DNA of 10,946 nt from Chloroflexota bacterium (GTDB lineage Bacteria > Chloroflexota > Limnocylindria > Limnocylindrales > CSP1-4): contig JACDAV010000076.1 in assembly GCA_013695255.1 (NCBI GenBank), positions 1-10,946 of the forward strand. The letters are read 5' to 3'. Of this stretch, positions 1-7,093 are shown one piece after another (the stretch's first letter is position 1; the number at the start of each line of letters is the position of its first letter). The notes under the pieces are model-generated. The model was not told the origin of the DNA. It made no database searches and saw only the letters and a list, made by a program, of their open reading frames with translations. The translations under genes were made by a program, and so were the position numbers.

Positions 1-3000
1 CGGTGAGGCCGAGACGGATCGCGACCGCTGCCGCCTCGACGCGACCGGACACGTTCAGCTTGTCCAGGATGTTCCCGACATGGACGCCGACCGTCTTCTG
101 GCTGATGAACAGGCGCTCGCCGATCTCGCGGTTGGTGCGTCCTTCAGCGATCAGCGACAGGACCTCGCGCTCCCGACGGGACAGCCCGAACGTCGTCGGC
201 TGGGTCACCGAGGCGGCGGCGGCCAGGCCGTGCAGCGACGGTGAGCCCAACGGGTCCCCGGGCGCGTGCCCGTTGCCGCCGCCACTGCCGGCGCCGGCAG
301 CAGACGCCTCGGACGGTCCGGCCGCAGCGTGTTCCCCGAGAGCCTCGTCGACCGCGAGCGGCAGGGTGATCAGCGCGCGTCTCGACAGGTCCTGGAGCTC
401 CCGGAGGAGCGGTCGTGCCTCGAGGTTCAGACCGATCCGGGCCGCCTCGATGAGCGGCGGGCGGGCGTCGGACCGACCGGCTCTGCCAGCCCCGGATCCG
501 AGCATCGCCGCGGCCTGGCGCCAGCGGGCGCGCGCCACCTCGTACGGGTTGCCGAGTGCCCGCCAGCCCGCGGCGACGGCGTCCCAGCGCTCCGGGTCGT
601 CCTGCCCCTCGACGCGCGCCGCGTGCGCCTGCGCCGTGAGCAGGTAGGCATTCGCCTCCCGGCGGGAGCCGACGCTCGGCGGCACGCCCGATCCAGTGAC
701 GCTCCGCTCCGCCTCGCGCACGACGCCGGCAACGCGCTCCCGTGAACCGGCGAGGGCGGCCAGGTCACGGCGCGCCAGCGCGTCCGCCGCGAACGCAGCC
801 TCGACCTCGGCCACGGTCGCCGCCATCTTCGCTGCCAGGATCCAGTCCTCGGAGCCGGCGACGAGCGACCAGCCTCGCTCCGCGGCGCGACGGGCATCGA
901 CGTGGTCGCTGCTCCACAGGGCGAATGACGCCGCAGCCCGGAAGACGGGCACCGCATGCTGGGGATCGCGGACGGTCTCGAGCTCGAGGAGCAGCTGGCC
1001 CAACAGCCGCCCGGCCGTCTCGCCCGCCCGCGTCTCGACCTCGACGACGGCCAGGTTGACGACCGAGTTGACGAAGGCGACCCCCGCCGAGCTCCACTCG
1101 AGCGCGCTCGACGACAGGCTCCTCGACTCGGCCCACCGGCCGAGCATGAACAGCGATTCGGCGGCATTCCCGCGCAGGAAGTTGCCGTAGACAGCCTCGA
1201 GCCCCGCCCGCCGGGCGGCCTCGATGCCCTCGAACGCCACCTCGACGGCCTCGGCCCGGCGGCCGAGCAGGTCGAGGACAGTCGTGAGGTTGGCGTAGAC
1301 CCGGAACAGCTCGTCGACCTCGCCACGGGCGGCGGCCAGCGGGAGCGCTTCGCGCAGGGACGCCAGGCCGGACTCCGGATCGTCCCCCCAGCCCTGGCTC
1401 ACGCTCAGCGTCGTGATCGCGTGGAGCTCGTGCGTCCGGGCGGCATCGCCCACCTCGCGCGCGACGCGGATGGCCTCGCGGGCGTGACGCTGCGCCTCGG
1501 AGAAGGTCCCGTCGAGCATCCGGATCTGGGCCAGCGAGGCCAGGACGAGCGCCCGCTCGCGGCTCGGTTCACGAGGAATCAGCTCGACGGCCCGCCGATG
1601 CGCGGCGACCGCGCCGTCATGGTCGCCCGCGTCCCGGCGGTAGCGGCCGAGCCGGTCGTGGAGCAGCCCCAGCCGGACGCGGTCCCGGCCCGCGTCGAGG
1701 CGGTAGATCGCGGCCTCGGCGAAGGCGGCCGCGCGCCCGGGCCGGCCGGCGGCGAAGGCCGCTTCGGCGGCCTCGGCCTGGAGCGTCGGGGGCGTCTCGT
1801 CCCGGGCCGGCGCCGAGACGGTCCTCTCGGTCCTGGCCTTCCCTGGTGGGTCGGGCTCCACCTCCGAGCCGGGCGGCCCGGCGGGCGCGCCGTCGACCCT
1901 CGGTGCGCGCGACAGCTCCAGGGCGAGCTCGAGGTGGCGCAGCTCATCCGCCGGCGCGTCGACCGCCGCGGCCACCCTCGCGGCGTCGACATGGGCGTCA
2001 CGCGCGCGGGACGGCTCGTGCGCCGCCAGCCAGTGACGCGCCGCGGCCACCGGCGAACCGGCCAGCGCGGTCGCCAGGGCGGCATGGAGACGCGGTCGCT
2101 GGAGCGGCAGGAGGTCCGCATCCACCGCGCGCGCGATCAGCTCATGGCGAAACTCGACCGCCCCGTCACGCTCGACGAGGAACCCATACTCGACTGCCTC
2201 CGCGACCCCGGCGGTCAGGTCCGAGTCGAGCTCCTCCCCCGCGCGGCGCGGCGCATTGGTCGATCGGGGCGGGAGCCGGCCATCCTCTCCCTCGAGGGCC
2301 TCGAATGCGTCGGCCACGGCAGCCAGATCGGCGGGCGACAACGGCCGGCCGGCCGGCGCCGCCAGGCGCAGCACGCGACGGCACTCGGCGGTGCGCAGGG
2401 CGAGACGCGCCACGACCAGATCGTCGAGCGTACCGGTCAGCGAGCTCCTGGAGAGCTCGCGGCGGGCGGCGACGAGCTCCTCGGCGATCAGCGGGCTGCC
2501 GCCGGAGCGCTCCGCGACGAGCACCAGCACGCTGGCGCTCGGGCGTTCGCCCTCGATCGCCTCGACCATCTCCGCCAACTGGTTGCGATCGAGGGGGCCG
2601 ATCTCGATCCGCTCCGGGGGGCGGGGCGCCTCCGCGATGCGCGCGAGGTTGCCGGTCAGGGGGTGTCCACGCGTCAGCTCGTCCGGCTGCCAGGTCGCGA
2701 TCAGGCACAGCCGCTGGTGGTTCGCGATGCGGGCGAGGAACGTGACCAGGTCGCGCGTGGCCGCGTCAGCCCGATGGAGATCCTCGAGGACGAGGGCGAT
2801 CGGTCGCGCCGCGGCCAGGCGCCCGAGGACGCCCAGGACGGTCTCGAAGACGCGGGCCTGCCGGCGCTCGGGAGCGATGACGTTCGGACTGGCGGGCAGG
2901 ATCCCGAGATCCCGGACGCGGGCCGCAAGGACGGGCAGGAGCCGGACGACGTCCTCGGAGCCGGTCGCGAGGACGCGGGCGAGGTCCGCGTCGGGCAGGT

Positions 3001-3274
3001 CCACGAGGGCCGGCTCGAGCGCGCGGAGGAGTGGCGCGTATGGACCGTCGGTCGCGTCGGGACGGGCCCGGCCGCGGAGGAGCGCGAATGGCGCGGGAAG
3101 CGTGGCCAGCCGGGCGGCCGCCTCGTCGACGAAGCGCGACACACCGACGCCGCCGCTGCCGGACAGGAGGACGGTCCGCGCGCGACCGGCGGCCGCCTCG
3201 TCAAGCGCGGAAGCCAGGTGGGCGAAGGACCCCTCCCGCCCGACGAACCGCGGGCTGGTGAACTTCGGGGGCAT
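1..3274 (-). CDS. LuxR-family regulator with N-terminal ATPase domain (LAL/MalT-like), C-terminus cut by window edge
   Basis: A single open frame runs from ATG at 3274 to the left edge, at least 1091 residues. Residues about 9-250 look like an AAA_16/STAND ATPase: an RFVGRE box at 9-14, a P-loop at 39-46, and a Walker B segment ALVLEDLHRAD ending at 170. A long alpha-helical, TPR-like region follows. A Gly/Ala-rich linker (roughly 985-1015) then leads to a GerE-type helix-turn-helix from about 1030 (LSRREREVL, then GRTNREIGERLFISQKTVGVH). Such proteins are usually ligand- or protein-sensing transcription activators that oligomerise with ATP. Oddity: the P-loop reads GSGGVGVSR, with Val45 where the nucleotide-binding Lys belongs. 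The HTH looks complete, so only a few residues should be missing. The start follows a TAGAAT box by 5 nt. It diverges from the membrane-protein pair at 3497, a possible but unproven target. Confidence 0.9.
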   Translation of the reverse strand, partial: MPPKFTSPRFVGREGSFAHLASALDEAAAGRARTVLLSGSGGVGVSRFVDEAAARLATLPAPFALLRGRARPDATDGPYAPLLRALEPALVDLPDADLARVLATGSEDVVRLLPVLAARVRDLGILPASPNVIAPERRQARVFETVLGVLGRLAAARPIALVLEDLHRADAATRDLVTFLARIANHQRLCLIATWQPDELTRGHPLTGNLARIAEAPRPPERIEIGPLDRNQLAEMVEAIEGERPSASVLVLVAERSGGSPLIAEELVAARRELSRSSLTGTLDDLVVARLALRTAECRRVLRLAAPAGRPLSPADLAAVADAFEALEGEDGRLPPRSTNAPRRAGEELDSDLTAGVAEAVEYGFLVERDGAVEFRHELIARAVDADLLPLQRPRLHAALATALAGSPVAAARHWLAAHEPSRARDAHVDAARVAAAVDAPADELRHLELALELSRAPRVDGAPAGPPGSEVEPDPPGKARTERTVSAPARDETPPTLQAEAAEAAFAAGRPGRAAAFAEAAIYRLDAGRDRVRLGLLHDRLGRYRRDAGDHDGAVAAHRRAVELIPREPSRERALVLASLAQIRMLDGTFSEAQRHAREAIRVAREVGDAARTHELHAITTLSVSQGWGDDPESGLASLREALPLAAARGEVDELFRVYANLTTVLDLLGRRAEAVEVAFEGIEAARRAGLEAVYGNFLRGNAAESLFMLGRWAESRSLSSSALEWSSAGVAFVNSVVNLAVVEVETRAGETAGRLLGQLLLELETVRDPQHAVPVFRAAASFALWSSDHVDARRAAERGWSLVAGSEDWILAAKMAATVAEVEAAFAADALARRDLAALAGSRERVAGVVREAERSVTGSGVPPSVGSRREANAYLLTAQAHAARVEGQDDPERWDAVAAGWRALGNPYEVARARWRQAAAMLGSGAGRAGRSDARPPLIEAARIGLNLEARPLLRELQDLSRRALITLPLAVDEALGEHAAAGPSEASAAGAGSGGGNGHAPGDPLGSPSLHGLAAAASVTQPTTFGLSRREREVLSLIAEGRTNREIGERLFISQKTVGVHVGNILDKLNVSGRVEAAAVAIRLGLT

Positions 3275-3279
3275 GAAGC

Positions 3280-3285
3280 ATTCTA
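3280..3285 (-). promoter_or_regulatory. Probable -10 box of the LuxR-type regulator (leaderless start)
   Basis: The minus strand reads TAGAAT, five of six matches to TATAAT, ending 5 nt before the ATG at 3274. That spacing would place the transcription start at or next to the start codon, so the mRNA would be leaderless. No convincing -35 box is seen. Confidence 0.45.
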
Positions 3286-3384
3286 GGCTCGCGGTGGCCG
3301 TTCACGGACGGCGGTGCCCATGGCCCCGGCCGGCTCCCGCCCGGCCCGGGAAACACGGCTTTCGCGGGGCAACCATCCGAATGA

Positions 3385-3415
3385 GGGATCGCTGCGAAGA
3401 CTCAGCAGCGGTCCC
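3385..3415 (+). other. Strong hairpin in the leader of the DUF4383 gene
   Basis: GGGATCGCTGC (3385-3395) pairs with GCAGCGGTCCC (3405-3415) over 11 bp with one G-U wobble, around a 9-nt loop. It lies about 80 nt upstream of the start at 3497, in the 222-bp gap between divergent genes. It has no T-run. It could be a 5'-UTR regulatory structure, a small RNA element, or a terminator for leftward or rightward leakage. Confidence 0.45.
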
Positions 3416-3482
3416 GCGGAGTGTTCAGGGCAGCCCAGCCCGAACCGCGACGCCGCTGCGTCGGACACCCGGCGCCACAGAC

Positions 3483-3488
3483 AGGAGG
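3483..3488 (+). promoter_or_regulatory. Shine-Dalgarno site fixing the start at 3497
   Basis: A perfect AGGAGG sits 8 nt upstream of ATG 3497. This selects that codon over the in-frame upstream ATG at 3314, whose extra residues are Arg/Pro/Ser-rich and unlike the hydrophobic protein that follows. Confidence 0.8.
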
Positions 3489-3496
3489 ATCGATTC

Positions 3497-3892
3497 ATGC
3501 GTGACGGTGGTACGGCCAAGGGCTGGATGACGCTGGCGGGCATCGTGCTCGTGGTCGTCGGCCTGGCCGGCTTCGTTCCCAACCCGCTCGTCGGCGGCGC
3601 CAACGCGCTGCTGGCCACGGACACGCTGCACAACATCGTGCATCTCGGAACCGGACTGCTGGCGCTCTACATCGCCTTTGGCCTGACCGGTGAGAATCAG
3701 GTCAACGGCACGATCGGGTTTGGCGTGCTCTACGTCGTGATCTTCCTGGCCGTGCTCGTCAGCCCGACCCTGTTCGGCCTGTTCCAGGTTCCGGCGAGCG
3801 CCCCCCTCCACGTCATCCATGTCGCGCTCGCGGTCGTCAGCCTCGCGGTCGGCTACATGGCGCGCGGTCGCGCGACCTCGTACGCGGCCTGA
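3497..3892 (+). CDS. DUF4383-like four-helix membrane protein
   Basis: The product has 131 residues and four predicted membrane helices, at about 10-30, 42-66, 72-97 and 103-125. The second helix begins with HNIVHLGTGLLALY, the His-containing segment characteristic of DUF4383 proteins, which are found in actinobacteria and other high-GC bacteria. The family has no assigned biochemical role. The start is fixed by a perfect AGGAGG. The next gene starts 27 nt after the stop on the same strand, so the two probably form an operon. The family assignment is from remembered motif shape; the function is unknown. Confidence 0.8.
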   Translation: MRDGGTAKGWMTLAGIVLVVVGLAGFVPNPLVGGANALLATDTLHNIVHLGTGLLALYIAFGLTGENQVNGTIGFGVLYVVIFLAVLVSPTLFGLFQVPASAPLHVIHVALAVVSLAVGYMARGRATSYAA

Positions 3893-3919
3893 ACGAAGCT
3901 CGTCGGACCCGATCGGCTC

Positions 3920-4630
3920 ATGACCCACGATCCGTGGCACGAGCTGGTCCTCGTCACGGCTGCCGCCGTCCTTCTGGGCGGCGGCGCCGTCTTCCTGGCC
4001 CTGGCCTGGCGCAGACGTCCGGCGACCGGCCTGCCGTCGGCCGCTCCCCCGGCATCGGTCGCCACGGCGCCGCGCCGCGACGCGACCCGCCCTGTGACCC
4101 TGCTCGCAGCCGTGCTGAGCGTGGGCGCGGCGCTCATCCACCTGGCCGCTGCGCCCAGCCACCTCGAGGAGCTCGGGACCCTGGGCTGGGGCTTCGTCGC
4201 GGCGGGAGCGTTCCAGGCGTCGTGGGCCATTGGCTACGTTGTCGGGCCATCCCGGCGCACGGCGATCGTGGGCATCGCCGGCAACGCCGCCATCCTCGGC
4301 GCATGGGCCTGGTCCCGCACGGTCGGTCTGCCCATCGGGCCTGTTGCCGGCGTGCCGGAGGCGGTCGGCGTCCCGGACGGCGCGGCAAGCCTGTTCCAGG
4401 CAGTCCTGGTCGGGCTGCTGACCGTTCGGCTGACCGCCATCGACCTTCGTGGGTCGCGCCTCGGTCGTCTCGCGCCCGACGCGGCTTCCACGACGGTTGT
4501 CGCCCTGGTGCCCGCCATCGGGGTCGTCTTCCTCGCCACGACGCTGGCGGTCAGCGTCGCGCTCGGCCATCAGCCCGCGGCCGGCGCAGCTCACGAGCAC
4601 GCGCCCGGGGCCGTGCACGGCCACCCCTGA
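3920..4630 (+). CDS. Six-helix membrane protein with His-rich C-terminal tail, function unknown
   Basis: The product has 236 residues with about six hydrophobic helices: 8-30, 60-78, 86-108, 113-132, 150-172 and 192-216. Helix 2 carries ALIHLAAAPSHLEE, and the loop after helix 4 carries SRTVGLPIGP. I recognise both motifs from a family of uncharacterised membrane proteins common in high-GC bacteria. The last 20 residues hold five His (HQP, HEH, HGHP), which could bind a metal ion, although this is inference. It follows the DUF4383 gene by 27 nt and is probably cotranscribed. There is only a weak purine stretch before ATG 3920. A compact UUCG hairpin lies immediately after the stop. No catalytic motif is visible. 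Confidence 0.75.
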   Translation: MTHDPWHELVLVTAAAVLLGGGAVFLALAWRRRPATGLPSAAPPASVATAPRRDATRPVTLLAAVLSVGAALIHLAAAPSHLEELGTLGWGFVAAGAFQASWAIGYVVGPSRRTAIVGIAGNAAILGAWAWSRTVGLPIGPVAGVPEAVGVPDGAASLFQAVLVGLLTVRLTAIDLRGSRLGRLAPDAASTTVVALVPAIGVVFLATTLAVSVALGHQPAAGAAHEHAPGAVHGHP

Positions 4631-4631
4631 C

Positions 4632-4647
4632 CGACGCTTCGGCGTCG
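4632..4647 (+). terminator. UUCG-tetraloop hairpin after the membrane-protein pair
   Basis: CGACGC (4632-4637) pairs with GCGTCG (4642-4647) around a TTCG loop, giving the extra-stable C(UUCG)G tetraloop one base after the stop at 4630. No T-tract follows, so it may end transcription poorly alone, or act as a 3' mRNA stabiliser. Confidence 0.45.
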
Positions 4648-4667
4648 CCGGCGCCGTCGGCGTCCGC

Positions 4668-4673
4668 TAGGCT
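4668..4673 (+). promoter_or_regulatory. Candidate -10 box (TAGGCT) of the methyltransferase gene
   Basis: TAGGCT fits the TANNNT pattern of high-GC bacterial promoters and ends 7 nt before ATG 4681. There is no Shine-Dalgarno site, so a leaderless mRNA is likely. No -35 box is evident. Confidence 0.4.
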
Positions 4674-4680
4674 GGCCGCG

Positions 4681-5601
4681 ATGGCCGTCGACCGCCGCGC
4701 GCCCCACCCGGCCAACGAGCTCAACGAGCTGCCGGGCGAGGAATGGCTCTACTTCACGAAGTCGGTCTGGTCGACCGCCTATCCGTCGGAGCTGGGGCAT
4801 CCACTGCGCAAGCGCCACGGAGCCAACAAGCCGCCCCGTCTGATGGCGCGCCTGATCGAGTTCTTCAGCCGAACCGGCGAGCTCGTGCTCGACCCGTTCG
4901 CGGGTGTGGGCGGGACGCTCCTCGGCGCCGCCATCTCCCGCGGGCCCCGGCGGGCGCTGGGGATCGAGCTGTCGCCAGACTGGGCACGCATCTACGACCA
5001 GGTCGTCTGCGAGGCACTCGCCGAGCGCGACGGTTTGGGACCGGTCCTCACCGATCTGGGTCCGAACGATCCGGGCGGTCCGCGGTCCTTCGATGCCGGC
5101 GGCCTCGAGCTGCGGGTCGGCGACGCCCTTGTCGTCCTGCCGACGCTGCCGAGCGGCTCGGTCGACTTCGTGGCCACGGATCCGCCGTACAACGTCCAGC
5201 TGCCGCTGACCATGGCCGGTGGGGCGCTCGCCGAGCGGCACACCAACCGCCGCACCGACTACGCGATGGTGACGGACCATCCGGCCGATCTCGCCAACGC
5301 GCCGTCGTACGAGGCGTACCTCGACCGGATGGAGCTGGTTCTCCGGCAGCTCCACCGCGTGCTCCGCCACGGCCGCTACGCGACCGTGATCGTCCGCGAC
5401 GCCTACCAGGCCGGTCGGTACCTCTTCACCGGGGCGGACCTCGCCCGGCGGGCGACAGAGGCCGGGTTCGCCGTCAAGGGCGACCTGATCTGGTACCAGG
5501 CCGGCAGCCGGCTCCGCCCGTACGGCTACCCGAAGGCCTTCGTCCCCAATATCGTCCACCAGCACATCCTGGTGCTGCGCAAGGACGCCCGACCGGACTG
5601 A
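4681..5601 (+). CDS. Orphan site-specific DNA methyltransferase, N6-adenine type
   Basis: The product has 306 residues and a Rossmann-type AdoMet methyltransferase fold. The motif X-like segment RHGANKPPRLM precedes motif I, VLDPFAGVGGTLLGA (Asp71-Gly75). The acidic strand GIELSP follows, and the catalytic motif IV is TDPPYN at 166-171. DPPY favours N6-adenine methylation over N4-cytosine, where SPPY is usual. The order is I then IV with about 90 residues between, which is too short for a separate target-recognition domain, so any such domain must lie in the C-terminal 135 residues. This excludes the common beta order (IV before I). No restriction endonuclase or specificity subunit is adjacent. 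An RNA or other substrate is possible but less likely. ATG 4681 is chosen because the protein reads well from it and a TANNNT box precedes it. Confidence 0.85.
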   Translation: MAVDRRAPHPANELNELPGEEWLYFTKSVWSTAYPSELGHPLRKRHGANKPPRLMARLIEFFSRTGELVLDPFAGVGGTLLGAAISRGPRRALGIELSPDWARIYDQVVCEALAERDGLGPVLTDLGPNDPGGPRSFDAGGLELRVGDALVVLPTLPSGSVDFVATDPPYNVQLPLTMAGGALAERHTNRRTDYAMVTDHPADLANAPSYEAYLDRMELVLRQLHRVLRHGRYATVIVRDAYQAGRYLFTGADLARRATEAGFAVKGDLIWYQAGSRLRPYGYPKAFVPNIVHQHILVLRKDARPD

Positions 5602-5685
5602 GCCGCACCCGGCGCGATCAGGCCGCCTGCGCCCGCCGTGCCGTGCCGAGGCCCCACCGGCGGAACGCGGAGGACCGTTGGGCGG

Positions 5686-5709
5686 AGGAGCTCCTGCGGC
5701 CGGCCGCAG
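5686..5709. terminator. Overlapping palindromes just past the tRNA 3' end
   Basis: AGGAGCTCCT (5686-5695) and CTGCGGCCGGCCGCAG (5694-5709) are both perfect palindromes that overlap by two bases. The second begins 3 nt beyond the encoded CCA end of the tRNA. They could fold into hairpins that end tRNA transcription. There is no T-tract, so the call is tentative. They also lie downstream of the methyltransferase stop (5601) and could serve both strands. Confidence 0.35.
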
Positions 5710-5711
5710 CG

Positions 5712-5787
5712 TGGTAGGGGAGCCTGGATTCGAACCAGGGACCGGCCGTGTATAAGACGGCTGCTCTCACCGCTGAGCTACTCCCCC
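5712..5787 (-). tRNA. tRNA-Ile with anticodon UAU (reads AUA), CCA encoded
   Basis: A complete cloverleaf is seen on the minus strand. The acceptor GGGGGAG pairs with CTCCCCT (1-72 is G-U). The D arm is GCTC/GAGC, the anticodon stem GCCGT/ACGGC, the loop CTTATAC, the variable loop 5 nt, and the T arm CCTGG-TTCGAAT-CCAGG. Discriminator A73 is followed by CCA at 5714-5712. The anticodon at 5754-5752 is TAT. Known E. coli isoleucine identity features are present: A73, C29-G41, U12-A23 and A37 after U36. C38 (A in E. coli) and G4-C69 (C-G in E. coli) differ. Most bacteria read AUA with a CAU tRNA modified to lysidine by TilS, so a UAU anticodon is unusual. No overlapping gene is likely. Confidence 0.93.
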
Positions 5788-5797
5788 GTCGGAGCCG

Positions 5798-5803
5798 ATC
5801 GTA
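5798..5803 (-). promoter_or_regulatory. Candidate -10 box (TACGAT) of the tRNA gene
   Basis: The minus strand reads TACGAT, ending 10 nt before tRNA position 1. A weak -35-like TTACCA (minus strand, 5828-5823) lies 19 nt further upstream. The spacing suits a tRNA precursor with a very short 5' leader. Confidence 0.35.
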
Positions 5804-5834
5804 CACCGGCAGGCGAACCCGATGGTAAGGCGAT

Positions 5835-5855
5835 CCCATGTCTAGACATCATGGG
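5835..5855. promoter_or_regulatory. Dyad-symmetric operator candidate upstream of the HTH-Mop regulator
   Basis: ATGTCTAGACAT (5838-5849) is a perfect 12-bp palindrome. It is nested in a second dyad, CCCATG (5835-5840) with CATGGG (5850-5855). It overlaps the putative -35 TAGACA of the molybdate operon and lies 30-45 bp before the start codon. An operator for self-repression by the regulator is the simplest reading. This is inference from position and symmetry; I do not claim a match to the E. coli ModE box. Confidence 0.4.
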
Positions 5856-5872
5856 CGCGAATGGGTCATAGT
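5843..5872 (+). promoter_or_regulatory. Putative promoter of the molybdate operon
   Basis: TAGACA (5843-5848, five of six to TTGACA) and CATAGT (5867-5872, four of six to TATAAT) are separated by 18 bp. The -10 box ends 7 nt before ATG 5880, which would give a leaderless transcript. No Shine-Dalgarno site is present. Confidence 0.4.
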
Positions 5873-5879
5873 GCGCGGC

Positions 5880-6290
5880 ATGACTGAGAACATCCGCATC
5901 GGGCGGGCGGCGGAGATGCTGGGCGTCTCGGTCGACACGCTTCGCCGGTGGGCGGCGGCGGGGACGCTGCAGACCGAGCGTTCGCCAGGCGGCCAGCGCC
6001 TGGTGCCGCTCGACGAGGTGGCGCGCCTGGTGGGTGAGCGTCGCCGGGCGGCGGCGGACCGGCCGATCGTCGCGCAGTCGGCCCGGAACCGGTTCTCCGG
6101 GATCGTGGTCCGGATCGAGCAGGACCGGGTGGTCGCGGTCGTGGAGGTCCTGGCCGGGCCGCACCGGCTGGTCAGCCTGATGACGTCCGAGGCCGTCGAC
6201 GAGCTGGGGCTGCGGGTCGGCGACGAGGCGGTCTGCGTGGTCAAGGCGACCAACGTCCTGCTCGAGGTGCCGGCGGGCCGCGACCGGTGA
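5880..6290 (+). CDS. Molybdate-responsive regulator: MerR/excisionase-type HTH fused to one Mop (TOBE) domain
   Basis: The product has 136 residues. Residues about 4-52 form a helix-turn-helix of the excisionase/MerR type (IRIGRAAEMLGVSVDTLRRW, then GGQRLVP). Residues about 68-131 form a molybdate/tungstate-binding Mop domain (SARNRFSGIVV at its start, LGLRVGDEAVCVVKATNVLLEV at its end). It therefore does the job of ModE with a different DNA-binding domain and one Mop domain instead of two. Because such domains bind oxyanion between subunits, it probably works as an oligomer. It likely controls its own operon in response to molybdate. Its TGA overlaps the GTG of modA. ATG 5880 is preferred over ATG 5838, which lies inside the palindrome and promoter; GTG 5871 is another option. 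Confidence 0.85.
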   Translation: MTENIRIGRAAEMLGVSVDTLRRWAAAGTLQTERSPGGQRLVPLDEVARLVGERRRAAADRPIVAQSARNRFSGIVVRIEQDRVVAVVEVLAGPHRLVSLMTSEAVDELGLRVGDEAVCVVKATNVLLEVPAGRDR

Positions 6291-7093
6291 GCGGCCCTCG
6301 AGCAATCCTCGTCCTGGCGCTTGCCGCCGCAGCAATGGCGTCAGCATGCGGCACCCGTGCGTCCTCCGGGACCGACGAACGGACCGAGGTCACGATCCTC
6401 GCGGCCGCATCGCTCCAGAAGCCGCTCGAGCGGCTGCGCGAGGCCTACGAGACAGCGGCCCCGGGTGTCCGACTCACGGTCTCCACGGACTCGTCCGCCG
6501 CCCTGCGGACCCAGATCGAGCAGGGGGCGGATGCTGACCTGTTCCTGTCCGCCGACGCGGCCAACCCGGCGGCGCTCGTCGCCGGGGGCATGACCGTTGG
6601 ACCCGCGGTGCCGTTCGCGGGCAACCAGCTGGCGGTGATCGTGCCGCGTGACAACCCGGCCGGCATCCGGTCACCGGTCGACCTCGCCCGGCCCGGCGTG
6701 CGGATCATCGGGGCCGGCGACTCGGTGCCGATCACGACGTATGCGCTCGACGTCGTCGGGAGGCTCGAGCGGCTGGACGGGTACCCGCCCGGCTTCGCCG
6801 GGTCATACGCGGCCAACGTCGTGTCGCGCGAGACGAACGTCCAGTCAATCGTCGCGCGCCTCGCGCTCGGTGAGGGCGACGCCGGGATCGTCTACCTGAC
6901 CGATGCGGCCGGGGCCGCCGGACGGGTGCGCGAGATCCCGGTCCCCCCGGCTGCCCAGGTGACCGCCGTCTACGCCGGCGCGGTGCTCGCGGCGACGGAC
7001 CGGCCCGAGGAGGCGACCGCATTCCTCCGCTGGCTCACCGGCCCGGACGGTCAGGCCATCCTCGCGGAGCTCGGCTTCCTCCCCCCGCCGTGA
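6287..7093 (+). CDS. modA: Molybdate ABC transporter substrate-binding lipoprotein ModA
   Basis: The product has 268 residues from GTG 6287, overlapping the upstream stop by four bases (GTGA). The N-terminus is a lipoprotein signal: a hydrophobic stretch ending ASAC, with Cys21 as the lipidation site. The mature part has the ModA landmarks: ILAAASL (Ser42) and STDSSAAL (Ser69), which match the oxyanion-binding Ser loops. Further landmarks are GADADLFLSAD, FAGNQLAVIVP, the hinge IGAGDSVPITTYA, and GIVYLTDA with Tyr203. It should bind molybdate (or tungstate) outside the membrane and pass it to ModB. It is coupled to modB by a second GTGA overlap, so the three genes are one transcription and translation unit. 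Confidence 0.93.
   Translation: MSGPRAILVLALAAAAMASACGTRASSGTDERTEVTILAAASLQKPLERLREAYETAAPGVRLTVSTDSSAALRTQIEQGADADLFLSADAANPAALVAGGMTVGPAVPFAGNQLAVIVPRDNPAGIRSPVDLARPGVRIIGAGDSVPITTYALDVVGRLERLDGYPPGFAGSYAANVVSRETNVQSIVARLALGEGDAGIVYLTDAAGAAGRVREIPVPPAAQVTAVYAGAVLAATDRPEEATAFLRWLTGPDGQAILAELGFLPPP

Noticed and set aside
956..3286. Plus-strand open frame of 776 codons
   Set aside because: It is codon-aligned antisense to the LuxR-type regulator. Its product is Arg/Gly/Asp-rich with no domain, as expected of a shadow frame in high-GC coding DNA.
3314..3496. 61-codon extension of the DUF4383 protein
   Set aside because: It includes the strong hairpin, and a perfect AGGAGG precedes the internal ATG at 3497.
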